64,000 bases of DNA from RBG-16-66-20 sp036560705 (GTDB lineage Bacteria; Pseudomonadota; Gammaproteobacteria; Burkholderiales; SG8-39): assembly GCA_036560705.1 (NCBI GenBank), contig DATBQR010000092.1, forward strand, positions 19,802 to 83,801, read 5' to 3'. The translations under genes were made by a program, and so were the position numbers. The notes beneath the pieces are model-generated. The model worked only from the letters and a program-made list of their open reading frames with translations. It had not been told where the DNA came from and searched no databases. The first letter of the stretch is position 1, and each line of letters opens with the position of its first letter. Of the stretch, positions 34,625-43,070 are shown piece by piece.

Positions 34625-35308
34625 CTAGGCGGCTTTCTTGACGTCGGCGGCGTTGTGCAGCGGCGCGAGCAGCCCCGCGGCGAGGAACGCGGTCAGGCGC
34701 GCTTCCAGCAGGCGCGCGTCGTAGCGGTCTTCCGGCTTGCAGCCGGCGATCAGCTGCACCGTGTCGGTCGCCGCCAGCGTGTAGGCGAGGGTGCCGAACA
34801 TGAAGTGCATGCGCCACACCAGCTCGTCGCCCGGCATCTGCGGCAGCGCGCGTTCGAAGGCGGCCTTGAAGCGGCTCATCGCCGGCGCGTAGAGCTGGCC
34901 GATGAGGGACCGTATGTGCTTCTGCGGGTCGGTGTAGGTGCGCCCGAGCAGGCGGATGAAATTGCGGCCGCCGCTTTTCGCGTCCTCGATCATGCGCAGG
35001 CTGGCGCCGACGAAGGCGCGGATGATCTCCTCGGGCGACAGCGCCCGCCCGCCGGCTTCCTTCTCCAGCCGGTCCAGTTCGGCGATGCGGCCGGTATTCA
35101 TCGGGTCGAGCCGGCGCCGGAATACCGCTTCGATGAGCGCGTCCTTGGAGCCGAAGTGATAGTTGACGGCGGCGAGGTTGGCCTCCGCCTTGGCAGTGAG
35201 CAGGCGCATCGAGGTGGCTTCGAAGCCGTGCTGCATGAACAGCTCTTCGGCGGCGTCGAGGATGCGGGTGCGGGTTTCGTGCGGGGGCTTGACCGAGCGC
35301 AGGTTCAC
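34625..35308 (-). CDS. TetR family regulator of fatty acid degradation (PsrA-like)
   Basis: A 227-residue TetR regulator. The helix-turn-helix spans residues ~8-60: TRTRILDAAEELFMQHGFE, then NLAAVNYHFGSKDALIEAVF. The C-terminal ligand domain probably binds acyl-CoA, as in PsrA/FadR-type repressors. GTG at 35308 is chosen because AGGA lies 8 bases upstream; the TTG at 35326 would sit inside the operator. Leading the fadE-fadA-fadB operon and preceded by a CAAAC-N4-GTTTG box, it most likely represses its own operon until acyl-CoA accumulates. Confidence 0.87.
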   Translation of the reverse strand: MNLRSVKPPHETRTRILDAAEELFMQHGFEATSMRLLTAKAEANLAAVNYHFGSKDALIEAVFRRRLDPMNTGRIAELDRLEKEAGGRALSPEEIIRAFVGASLRMIEDAKSGGRNFIRLLGRTYTDPQKHIRSLIGQLYAPAMSRFKAAFERALPQMPGDELVWRMHFMFGTLAYTLAATDTVQLIAGCKPEDRYDARLLEARLTAFLAAGLLAPLHNAADVKKAA

Positions 35309-35321
35309 GGGATTTTCCTGA

Positions 35322-35339
35322 TTCAAACGAACGTTTGAA
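35322..35339 (-). promoter_or_regulatory. PsrA-type operator of the fad operon
   Basis: Inverted repeat with perfect 8-bp arms, TTCAAACG and CGTTTGAA, separated by AA. It contains CAAAC-N4-GTTTG, matching the known PsrA box. It lies 13 bases before the GTG start of the TetR gene and touches the -10 element, so bound repressor would block RNA polymerase. Confidence 0.75.
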
Positions 35340-35367
35340 CTCTACGTTCCCCGCCCTGCTTCGTCAA
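35339..35367 (-). promoter_or_regulatory. promoter of the TetR-fadE-fadA-fadB-thioesterase operon
   Basis: Minus-strand TTGACG (35367-35362) and TAGAGT (35344-35339) with a 17-bp spacer: a good sigma-70 promoter. The -10 shares its last base with the operator, and the predicted start of transcription falls inside the operator. Confidence 0.6.
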
Positions 35368-35407
35368 GGGTTTTGCCACTTCGGCGGCAGTTAGAATCGC
35401 CCTCCCC

Positions 35408-37231
35408 ATGGCAGCCCAAGGTCACCACCATTCGGCGCCCGTCGAGGCGCTGCGCGGCAGCGAATGGCGCTCGGTCGGCGTGCTGCTGCCCTACCTGCTG
35501 GAATTCCGCTGGCGCGTGCTGCTCGCGCTGGTGCTGCTCACCGCGGCCAAGCTGGCCAACGTCGGCGTGCCGCTGGTGATGAAGCGCATCGTGGACGGGC
35601 TGGACGTGAAGCTCGCCGTGGTCGCGGTGCCGGTGGCGCTGCTTGCGTCCTACGGCCTGCTGCGCTTCTCGACCACGCTGTTCGGCGAGCTGCGCGACGT
35701 GGTGTTCGTGCGCGTCGCCCAGCACGCCATCCGCAACGTCGCGCTCAACGTGTTCCGCCACCTGCACGGCCTGTCGCTGCGCTTTCACCTGGACCGCCAG
35801 ACCGGCGGCATGACGCGCGACATCGAGCGCGGCACGCGCGGCATCTCGACGCTGCTTGCCTACATGCTGTTCTCGATCATCCCGGTGATCCTCGAATTCA
35901 CCTTGGTGGCCATCGTGCTCCTGAACAAATTCGACTGGCGCTTCGCCGCGGTCACCTTCGGCGCCGTCGCGGTGTACATCTCGTTCACGGTGCTGGTCAC
36001 CGAGTGGCGCACCGATATCCGGCGCCGCGCCAACGAACTCGACTCGCGCGCCAACACGCGCGCCATCGACAGCCTGCTCAATTACGAGACGGTGAAGTAT
36101 TTCGGCAACGAGGAATTCGAGGCGCGGCGCTACGACGAGAATTTGCGCAAATACGAATCGGCGGCGGTGCGCTTCGAATCTTCGCTCGGCCTGCTCAACA
36201 TCGGCCAGAGCCTGGTGATCGCCGCCGCGGTGACGGGGCTCATGTTCCTCGCCGCCAAGGGCGTCACCAGCGGCGCGCTCACGCTGGGCGACCTGGTGCT
36301 GGTCAACGCGCTGCTGATCCAGCTCTACATCCCGCTCAACTTCCTCGGCATGGTGTACCGCGAAATCAAGCAGTCGCTGCTGGACATGGACCGCATGTTC
36401 CGCCTGCTCGCGGAGAACCGCGAGGTGGACGACCACCCCGGCGCGCCGGACCTGCCGCCGGGGCCTGCGGCCGTCGAGTTCCGGCACGTGGACTTTTTTT
36501 ACGAGAAAGAGAGACAAATACTTTTCGACGTGAGCTTCACCATCCCGGCGGGGCAGCGCGTGGCGGTGGTCGGGCACTCGGGCTCGGGCAAATCGACGCT
36601 GGCGCGGCTGCTGTTCAGGTTCTACGACGTCTCCGGCGGCGCGATCCTGGTGAATGGCACGGACATAAAGGAGGCAAGGCAGTCGAGCCTGCGCGGCGCG
36701 ATCGGCATCGTGCCGCAGGACACCGTGCTGTTCAACGACACCATCCGCTACAACATCCACTACGGCAGGACCGCGGCGGGCGAGGAAGAGGTGGTCGAGG
36801 CGGCGCGCGCCGCGCACATCCACGATTTCATCCTGACGCTGCCGCTCAAATACGAAAGCATGGTCGGCGAGCGCGGGCTGAAGCTCTCGGGCGGCGAGAA
36901 GCAGCGCGTGGCGATCGCGCGCGCGCTGCTGAAGGATCCGCGCATCCTGATTTTCGACGAGGCCACCTCGGCGCTGGACTCGAAGTCGGAAAAAGCCATC
37001 CAGGCCGAGCTCGAAAAAATTTCGGTCGGCCGCACCACGCTGGTCATCGCGCACCGCCTGTCGACCGTCATGGATGCCGACATGATCCTGGTGCTGAACC
37101 ACGGGCGGATCGTCGAGAGGGGCACGCACCGCGAACTGCTTGCCGCGGCGGGCGAATACAGCCGCATGTGGGCGCTGCAGCAGGAGGCCGCGCGGGCGGA
37201 GGCCGTGCTGGAAAAGGCCAAGGCGGCTTGA
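35408..37231 (+). CDS. Atm1/ABCB7-type ABC exporter
   Basis: A 607-residue half-transporter: a six-helix transmembrane domain (residues ~25-330), then an ATPase with Walker A GHSGSGKST near 393, signature LSGGEKQR near 495 and Walker B ILIFDEATSALD near 516. The sequence NSRANTRAIDSLLNYETVKYFGNE-like region (DSLLNYETVKYF near 222) is typical of the Atm1/HMT1 group, which exports glutathione-linked sulfur or metal conjugates. It is divergent from the fad operon. Glutathione-conjugate export fits the nearby GST and gor genes only loosely. Confidence 0.9.
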   Translation: MAAQGHHHSAPVEALRGSEWRSVGVLLPYLLEFRWRVLLALVLLTAAKLANVGVPLVMKRIVDGLDVKLAVVAVPVALLASYGLLRFSTTLFGELRDVVFVRVAQHAIRNVALNVFRHLHGLSLRFHLDRQTGGMTRDIERGTRGISTLLAYMLFSIIPVILEFTLVAIVLLNKFDWRFAAVTFGAVAVYISFTVLVTEWRTDIRRRANELDSRANTRAIDSLLNYETVKYFGNEEFEARRYDENLRKYESAAVRFESSLGLLNIGQSLVIAAAVTGLMFLAAKGVTSGALTLGDLVLVNALLIQLYIPLNFLGMVYREIKQSLLDMDRMFRLLAENREVDDHPGAPDLPPGPAAVEFRHVDFFYEKERQILFDVSFTIPAGQRVAVVGHSGSGKSTLARLLFRFYDVSGGAILVNGTDIKEARQSSLRGAIGIVPQDTVLFNDTIRYNIHYGRTAAGEEEVVEAARAAHIHDFILTLPLKYESMVGERGLKLSGGEKQRVAIARALLKDPRILIFDEATSALDSKSEKAIQAELEKISVGRTTLVIAHRLSTVMDADMILVLNHGRIVERGTHRELLAAAGEYSRMWALQQEAARAEAVLEKAKAA

Positions 37232-37268
37232 ACCGGCGTTAAGTTCTTCTTCCAGGCCCTTAATTTAC

Positions 37269-37298
37269 TTGCCCTTTTTAATTCCCTTCGGCTACACT
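37269..37298 (+). promoter_or_regulatory. promoter of the PBP7-like gene
   Basis: TTGCCC at 37269-37274 and TACACT at 37293-37298 with an 18-bp spacer, in the 93-base gap after the ABC exporter. A transcript would start near 37305, about 20 bases before the ATG. Confidence 0.45.
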
Positions 37299-37324
37299 CC
37301 GGCAGCTTCCCACCATTGACGGGC

Positions 37325-38200
37325 ATGCCGAACACCGAACGAAGCCTGCATCACCTGGAAAAAATCGTCGCGCTCGCGGCGCTGGCGGCCGTGTGCGTGC
37401 TGACGATCGGTTTCGCGCGGGGCGCTGAGCCGAAGCATGCCGACAAGATGTTCCTGCGCTCCGCGGTTGCGCTGGTGCAGGACGCCTCGAGCGGCGAGAC
37501 GCTGTACGCGAAGAACCAGGACGCCATCCTGCCGATCGCCTCGATCACCAAGCTGATGACAGCGATAGTGATGCTCGATGCCAAGCTCGACCTCGAGCAG
37601 CGCGTGGTGATCAGCGGCGAGGACCAGGACACTATCAAGGGCACCCGCTCGCGGTTGCGCCCCGGCACCGTGCTGACGCGCAGCGACCTGCTGCTCCTCG
37701 CGCTGATGTCCTCTGAAAACCGCGCCGCGTTCTCGCTGGCGCGCACCTACCCGGGCGGCACGGAGGTTTTCGTCGCGGCGATGAACGCCAAGGCGCGTGC
37801 GCTCGGCATGAACGACAGTCATTTCGTCGACCCGACCGGCCTGTCCTCGGGCAACGTGTCGAGCGCGCATGACCTCGCCCGGCTGGTGGCGGCGGCCCAT
37901 GAATACCCGCTCATCCGCCAGTATTCGACAACCGGCGGCGCCACCGTGCAGTCGCTCGGCCATTCGCTCGACTACCGCAACACCAACGGGCTGGTGCGCA
38001 ACGAGCATTGGGAAATCGGCGTGCAGAAAACCGGCTACATCAACGAAGCCGGGCGCTGCCTGGTGATGCGCGTGCGCCTCGCCTCGCGCGAAGTGATCGT
38101 GGTGCTGCTCGATTCCTGGGGCAAGCTCTCGCGCATCGGCGACGCCAACCGGATCAAGAAATGGCTCGAGGCCAACACGGCCAAAGGGCCGCGCGGCTAG
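37325..38200 (+). CDS. D-alanyl-D-alanine endopeptidase, PBP7/8-like
   Basis: A 291-residue low-molecular-weight penicillin-binding protein. A hydrophobic N-terminal segment (IVALAALAAVCVLTIGFARG) acts as signal or anchor to the periplasm. The active-site motifs are in order: S-x-x-K in ASITK near residue 71, S-x-N in SSEN near 129 and KTG in QKTGY near 233. PBP7-type enzymes cut D-Ala-meso-DAP cross-links in peptidoglycan. ATG 37325 is preferred over TTG 37316; neither has a strong Shine-Dalgarno. Confidence 0.88.
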   Translation: MPNTERSLHHLEKIVALAALAAVCVLTIGFARGAEPKHADKMFLRSAVALVQDASSGETLYAKNQDAILPIASITKLMTAIVMLDAKLDLEQRVVISGEDQDTIKGTRSRLRPGTVLTRSDLLLLALMSSENRAAFSLARTYPGGTEVFVAAMNAKARALGMNDSHFVDPTGLSSGNVSSAHDLARLVAAAHEYPLIRQYSTTGGATVQSLGHSLDYRNTNGLVRNEHWEIGVQKTGYINEAGRCLVMRVRLASREVIVVLLDSWGKLSRIGDANRIKKWLEANTAKGPRG

Positions 38201-38247
38201 GCCGCGCTCCCGCCCCTCTGCGGGGCCGAACCCGGTTTTTCGGCTCG

Positions 38248-39186
38248 GTGGTGCCCGCGGACAGCTTCCGCGAGGACGTCATCGCCGGCCTGTCGCTGCC
38301 GCAGAAGGCGCTGCCCCCCAAGTACTTCTACGACGCGAAAGGCAGCCGCCTGTTCGAGGCGATCTGCCGGCTGAACGAGTACTACCCGACGCGCAGCGAA
38401 CTGGCGCTGACCCGCCGCCACATCGGCGCGATCGCGCGCTTTGCCGGCACCCGCAGCACCCTGATCGAGTACGGCAGCGGCGAGAGCATGAAATCGCGCC
38501 TGCTGATCGACGCGCTGGATCCCGCAGCCTACGTTCCCGTGGATATTTCGGAGCATGCCCTGCGCCGCGCCGCGGCGAAGCTGCGGCAGCTTTTCCCGCG
38601 GCTCGACATCCTCGCGGTGCACGGTGATTTTTCGCAGCCGCTGAAAATCCCGGTGGGCGCGGGGGCGCGCGTATTTTCCGGCCGCCGCGTGGTGTATTTC
38701 CCGGGTTCGACCATCGGCAACCTGACGCCCGAGGAAGCGCACGCCTTCCTGCGCATGACGCGCGGGCAGGTGGGCCCGAGGGGCGCGATGCTGGTCGGCG
38801 TCGACCTGACCAAGGACGCCAACGTCCTGCATGCCGCGTACAACGACGCCCGCGGCGTTACCGCGGCGTTCAACCTGAACCTGCTCGCGCGCATCAACCG
38901 GGAACTGGACGGCGACTTCCGGCTGCGCCGCTTCCGCCACTACGCTTTCTACAACGCCCCGCTGGGACGGATAGAAATGCACCTGGTGTCGCTCGCGCCG
39001 CAGACCGTGAATATCGGCAACCACCGCTTCGCCTTCGGCACGGGCGAATCGATCCACACCGAGAATTCCTACAAGTATTCGATCGACGGCTTCCGCGCGC
39101 TAGCCCGCAGCGCGGGCTTCAGGGGCGAAAAGGTCTGGCTGGATGCGAAGGGGTTGTTTGCCCTTCATGGATTGACGGCAAACTAA
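38248..39186 (+). CDS. egtD: L-histidine N-alpha-methyltransferase (EgtD)
   Basis: About 312 residues of the EgtD family, which trimethylates histidine to hercynine, the first step of ergothioneine synthesis. The N-terminal signature PPKYFYDAKGSRLFEAIC and EYYPTRSE are clear; the SAM site is IEYGSGESMKSRLLID near residue 73; the substrate-binding E-x-S pair is in IHTENSYKYS. No ATG exists at the right place, so GTG 38248 (or 38251) is the start. It follows the PBP gene by 47 bases. No egtB is in the window. Confidence 0.87.
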   Translation: MVPADSFREDVIAGLSLPQKALPPKYFYDAKGSRLFEAICRLNEYYPTRSELALTRRHIGAIARFAGTRSTLIEYGSGESMKSRLLIDALDPAAYVPVDISEHALRRAAAKLRQLFPRLDILAVHGDFSQPLKIPVGAGARVFSGRRVVYFPGSTIGNLTPEEAHAFLRMTRGQVGPRGAMLVGVDLTKDANVLHAAYNDARGVTAAFNLNLLARINRELDGDFRLRRFRHYAFYNAPLGRIEMHLVSLAPQTVNIGNHRFAFGTGESIHTENSYKYSIDGFRALARSAGFRGEKVWLDAKGLFALHGLTAN

Positions 39187-39977
39187 GCAACCCCGATGCG
39201 CGCGTTGTCCTTGCGGTGGCCGATGGCGCGGGCGACGCGCTCCGCGGATTCCTTCACCAGGGGGCCCCAGGCCGGCTTCATGCGGTCCGCGGGCGAGGAG
39301 ATCGATAGCGCAGCCACCAGGTAGCCGGCGTCGTCGCGCACCGCGGCGGCGACGCAGCGCACGCCGAGTTCGGCTTCTTCCGAATCGGTGGCCCAGCCCT
39401 GGCGCTGGATGCGCTCGAGTTCGCGCTCCAGCAGCGGCAGGCTGGTCAGCGTGTTCTTGGTATGCCCGGTGAGGCCCGTGCGCTTGGCGTACTCGCGCAG
39501 CTTGGCGAATCCCTCCTCCAGCAGGAACAGCTTGCCCGCCGCGGTGATGTGCAGGGCGGCGCGCGTGCCGATCACGTGCACCACGCGCATCGCCGAGCGG
39601 CCCGAGGAGGTGCGCTCGACGTAGACGATTTCGTCGTCGTGGCGCACCGAGAGGTTGACGGTCTCGCCGATCTGCGAGTGCAGCTCGCGCATCACCGGCA
39701 GCGCCATCTCGCGCACGTTGATGCGCGACTTGACCAGGTTGCCGAGCTCCAGCAGGCGCATGCCCAGGCGGTAGCTGCCCGGTTCGATGCGGTCGACGAT
39801 GCGGTCGGCGGCCATCGCCGAAAGGATCCGGTGCGCGGTGGACGGGTGCAGCCCGGTGTACTGCGCCACCTGCTTCAGGCCGAGCGGCTCCGGATGCCCG
39901 GCGAGCACGTCGAGCAGCTTCATCATCCGGGCGATGACCTGGATCGGGTTCTTGCGTTCGCTCTTGGAAGCCGGCAT
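39183..39977 (-). CDS. IclR family transcriptional regulator
   Basis: A 264-residue regulator. The N-terminal winged helix-turn-helix covers ~12-75 (GLKQVAQYTGLHPSTAHRIL), and the C-terminal effector domain ~90-250 has VVHVIGTRAALHITAAGK and GVRCVAAAVRD. It is divergent from the alpha-hydroxyacid oxidase gene, which it probably controls. Its stop overlaps the egtD stop by two bases. The start ATG 39977 fits the family, where the HTH starts near residue 10. Confidence 0.88.
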   Translation of the reverse strand: MPASKSERKNPIQVIARMMKLLDVLAGHPEPLGLKQVAQYTGLHPSTAHRILSAMAADRIVDRIEPGSYRLGMRLLELGNLVKSRINVREMALPVMRELHSQIGETVNLSVRHDDEIVYVERTSSGRSAMRVVHVIGTRAALHITAAGKLFLLEEGFAKLREYAKRTGLTGHTKNTLTSLPLLERELERIQRQGWATDSEEAELGVRCVAAAVRDDAGYLVAALSISSPADRMKPAWGPLVKESAERVARAIGHRKDNARIGVA

Positions 39978-40046
39978 GGGGGGCGAATTGTATCTCACGA
40001 TATGAAACGCAAGAACACCGGCGCATTTATGGGAAACTTCGGCGCC

Positions 40047-41186
40047 ATGCCTGTCGTCACCAGCATCGAAGACCTCCGCCGGATGGCGAAAAAAAGGGTT
40101 GCGAAAGCGATCTTCGACTACGTGGACCGCGGCTCCTACGAGGAAGGCACGCTCCACGCCAACAAGAACGACCTGGACGCGCTGAAATTCCGCCAGCGGG
40201 TAGCGATCAACGTCGACCGGCGCTCCACCCGCAGCAGCATGCTCGGCCAGGACGTGGCGATGCCGGTGGCGATCGCCCCGGTCGGCCTCACGGGCCTCAA
40301 CTGGGCCGACGGCGAGATCCTCGGCGCGCGCGCCGCCGAGAAATTCGGCATCCCCTTCACGCTCTCGACCATGTCCATCTGCTCGATCGAGGACGTGGCC
40401 GGCGCGGTCAGCAAGCCCTTCTGGTTCCAGCTCTACGTCATGCGCGACCGCGGCTTTGCCGCCTCCCTCATCGAGCGCGCGAAAGCGGCGAAATGTTCGG
40501 CGCTGGTGCTCACGCTCGACCTGCAGATCCAGGGCCAGCGCCACCAGGACCTGAAGAACGGCCTCGCCGTGCCGCCGCAGCTGACGCTGGCGAACTTTTT
40601 CGACGTGCTCCGCAAGCCGTCCTGGGCGTTCAACGTATTGCAGGGCCGGAGAAAATCCTTCGGCAACCTCGAAGGCCGCATCAAGGGCGCCGACAACCTG
40701 CTCACGCTGTCGCAATGGATCGCCAGCCAGTTCGATCCGACGCTGAGCTGGGCCGATGTCGCCTGGGTGAAGGAGCGCTGGGGCGGCAAGCTGATCCTGA
40801 AGGGCATCCTCGACGTCGAAGACGCCAGGCTCGCCGCGGCCACCGGCGCCGACGCCGTCGTCGTCTCCAACCACGGCGGCCGCCAGCTCGACGGCACGGT
40901 GTCCACCATCAGGGCCCTGCCCGAGATCGCCGCGGCAGTCGGGGACAGGATCGAAGTGCTGATGGACGGCGGCATCCAGTCCGGGCAGGACGTGCTGCGC
41001 GCGCTGGCGCTCGGCGCGAAGGGCACGATGATCGGCAAGGCCTTTGCCTGGAGCCTGGGCGCGATGGGGGAGGCGGGCGTGACGGCGGGACTGGAAATCA
41101 TCCGCAAGGAACTCGACGTCACCATGGCCCTGTGCGGCCTGAAGGATGTGAAGGACGCGAACCGGGAAATTCTCCGGCCCGCGTAG
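40047..41186 (+). CDS. FMN-dependent alpha-hydroxyacid oxidase/dehydrogenase
   Basis: A 379-residue TIM-barrel flavoprotein of the lactate-dehydrogenase/glycolate-oxidase family. It begins PVVTSIEDLRRMAKKR; FMN-binding and active-site segments include APVGLTG, STMSICSIEDVA, FQLYVMRDR, the proton-abstracting SNHGGRQLDG near residue 280 and MDGGIQSGQDVLRA. It oxidises L-2-hydroxyacids (lactate-like). ATG 40047 matches the family N-terminus and leaves 69 bp for the divergent promoters; in-frame ATGs at 40002 and 40029 are alternatives. Confidence 0.87.
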   Translation: MPVVTSIEDLRRMAKKRVAKAIFDYVDRGSYEEGTLHANKNDLDALKFRQRVAINVDRRSTRSSMLGQDVAMPVAIAPVGLTGLNWADGEILGARAAEKFGIPFTLSTMSICSIEDVAGAVSKPFWFQLYVMRDRGFAASLIERAKAAKCSALVLTLDLQIQGQRHQDLKNGLAVPPQLTLANFFDVLRKPSWAFNVLQGRRKSFGNLEGRIKGADNLLTLSQWIASQFDPTLSWADVAWVKERWGGKLILKGILDVEDARLAAATGADAVVVSNHGGRQLDGTVSTIRALPEIAAAVGDRIEVLMDGGIQSGQDVLRALALGAKGTMIGKAFAWSLGAMGEAGVTAGLEIIRKELDVTMALCGLKDVKDANREILRPA

Positions 41187-41193
41187 ACGGAAG

Positions 41194-43020
41194 CTAGCCG
41201 CGCGATCCTGCGTTCCGCCTGGCGGCGCGCAGCGCGAAGCGCCCCGGGTCCATCGCCGCGGCGAGTTTTCGTTCCACCGGCAGCGGCTCGCCTTCGAGCA
41301 GGCTCGCGAGCAGCTCGCCGCCGAGGCCTGCCCACAGCAGGCCGCGCGAGCCATACGCAAATGCACCGTACAGTCCGCCGCCGCGCGGATCGGAAATCGG
41401 GCCGATCATCGGCAGACGGTCCGGCGTCACGGCGCGGAAGGCGACGCGCCCGTCCAGCTTCGTTGCATCGAGTCCGCGCGTAGCGCCCGGCAGCATCTGC
41501 TCCAGCCGCGCGAGATTTCCGGCGTGGCTGTCGGCGCGCAGTTGCGCATCCTCGTCGCCGACGTCGTAGCTCGCGCCGACCAGCGACAGGCCGTCGATGC
41601 CGGGCAGCGCCATGCCCCCGCGCAGGATGACGTGGTGCAGGGCCTCGATTGCCGGCACCAGCGTCAGCTGGCCGCGTACGCGCTGGAGGCGCACCCCGGC
41701 CTGCGGCGCGAGGCGCAATGCGTCCGCCGCATTTGCAAGCACGACGATCGGGGCGGAAGCGATGGCGTTTCCATCGGCGCTGCTTGCGTGCCAGTTTCCA
41801 TTCTTGAATTCGAGAAAGGAAACTTCATGATTGAATTTCAGGTCCAGTCTTTCCCCGCACTTCAAAAGCAGCGCCTGCACGAGGCTGCGCGGCTTGACCC
41901 AGCCGGCCTCGGGAAACCAGAGGCCGCCCTTCGCTTCGTCGAATGCCGCGTAGCGCGCCGGGTAGCCGAGCGATTCGAGCGCGCGCTTCTGCGAGGCCCG
42001 TTCTTGCGCGTCGCGCGCGAGCTGCAGCACGCCGCAGCGCCGCCATTCCAGCCCGCCGAGATTTTTCCAGCGCTCCAGCAGAAAAAGGAACGCGGCGCGC
42101 GTGCAGCGCGCGAACAGGCTGTCGTCGGGCGAGACGATGGGGTGGAAGACGGCGGCGGGGTTGCCGGAGGCTTCGGCGGCCGGCGCGCCGCGCCGCTCGA
42201 TCAGCGCGACCTGCCAGCCGCGGGACGCCAGGCGCTCGGAAACGGCCGCGCCGGCGACCCCGGCGCCGATGACGATGGCGGAACGGGGCGATTTTTTCTC
42301 CGATGCGGTTTTTTTCCGGGGTACCAGCCGTCCCCTGAGCATTTCCTTCTTCGTCGCGAACCCTTTGTCCTTCTCCACTGCAAACCCGGCTCCCTCCAGC
42401 GCCTCGCGCACCGGGCTGGCGACGCTCCAGGTGGCGAGGGTGGCGCCGGGCGCGGAGAGGCGGCCGAGGTGGCGCAGCAGCGGCGGCGACCACATCGACG
42501 GGTTCTTCGCCGGCGCGAAGCCGTCGAGGAAAATCGCGTCCGCCGCGAGCTGCAGTTGCGGCAGGCCCTCCGCGATGTCGCCGAAAAAGAGGCTCAGAAC
42601 GACATTGCCGTCCTCGAACTCGAGCCGGTGCATGCCGGGCACCAGCATCGGCCAGCGCGCGAGCAGTTGCCGGCTTTCATTTTCGAATTCCCCGTTCTTC
42701 TCCCACAAAAGAGAAAGATGCGGGGCGGCAAAAGGATGCTTCTCGACGGATACGAAGTGCAGCCTTTCGCAGCGCGCCGGGTCTTCGCACCAGGCCCTCC
42801 AGGCGGCGAGGAACGACATTCCGAAGCCGAAGCCGGTTTCGAGGATGGTGAACGCACGCCTGCCGCGCCAGCGCTCCGGCAATCCGTTGCCCTGGAGGAA
42901 GACGTATCTCGCTTGCGCCGGGCCGCCCCCGGCGCTGTGATAGACGTCGCCGTAGGCTTCGGAGTACGGCGTGCCGTCGGCCGCGAAAGCGAGGGTCGCG
43001 GGGATGAGCGGGGAGGGCAT
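41194..43020 (-). CDS. mnmC: bifunctional tRNA mnm5s2U biosynthesis protein MnmC
   Basis: A 608-residue fusion that finishes the wobble-uridine modification of tRNA. The N-terminal ~230 residues are the methyltransferase (MnmD), with ETGFGFGMSFLAAW as SAM site and IFLDGFAPAKNPSMW. The C-terminal FAD oxidoreductase starts at VIGAGVAGAAVSERLA near 255 and ends YGAFAYGSRGLLWAG-like. Length is typical. The stop is 8 bases from the hydroxyacid oxidase stop (convergent). A Lys/AT-rich linker of ~20 residues separates the domains. Confidence 0.93.
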   Translation of the reverse strand: MPSPLIPATLAFAADGTPYSEAYGDVYHSAGGGPAQARYVFLQGNGLPERWRGRRAFTILETGFGFGMSFLAAWRAWCEDPARCERLHFVSVEKHPFAAPHLSLLWEKNGEFENESRQLLARWPMLVPGMHRLEFEDGNVVLSLFFGDIAEGLPQLQLAADAIFLDGFAPAKNPSMWSPPLLRHLGRLSAPGATLATWSVASPVREALEGAGFAVEKDKGFATKKEMLRGRLVPRKKTASEKKSPRSAIVIGAGVAGAAVSERLASRGWQVALIERRGAPAAEASGNPAAVFHPIVSPDDSLFARCTRAAFLFLLERWKNLGGLEWRRCGVLQLARDAQERASQKRALESLGYPARYAAFDEAKGGLWFPEAGWVKPRSLVQALLLKCGERLDLKFNHEVSFLEFKNGNWHASSADGNAIASAPIVVLANAADALRLAPQAGVRLQRVRGQLTLVPAIEALHHVILRGGMALPGIDGLSLVGASYDVGDEDAQLRADSHAGNLARLEQMLPGATRGLDATKLDGRVAFRAVTPDRLPMIGPISDPRGGGLYGAFAYGSRGLLWAGLGGELLASLLEGEPLPVERKLAAAMDPGRFALRAARRNAGSRG

Positions 43021-43070
43021 TCAACCAGTATATCGGCGTAGAATTTCGCCTCCTCCGCACGAGCCGACCC

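Noticed and set aside
35342..37129. 595-codon minus-strand frame opposite the ABC exporter
   Set aside because: His/Arg/Asp-rich shadow of a gene with clear Walker motifs.
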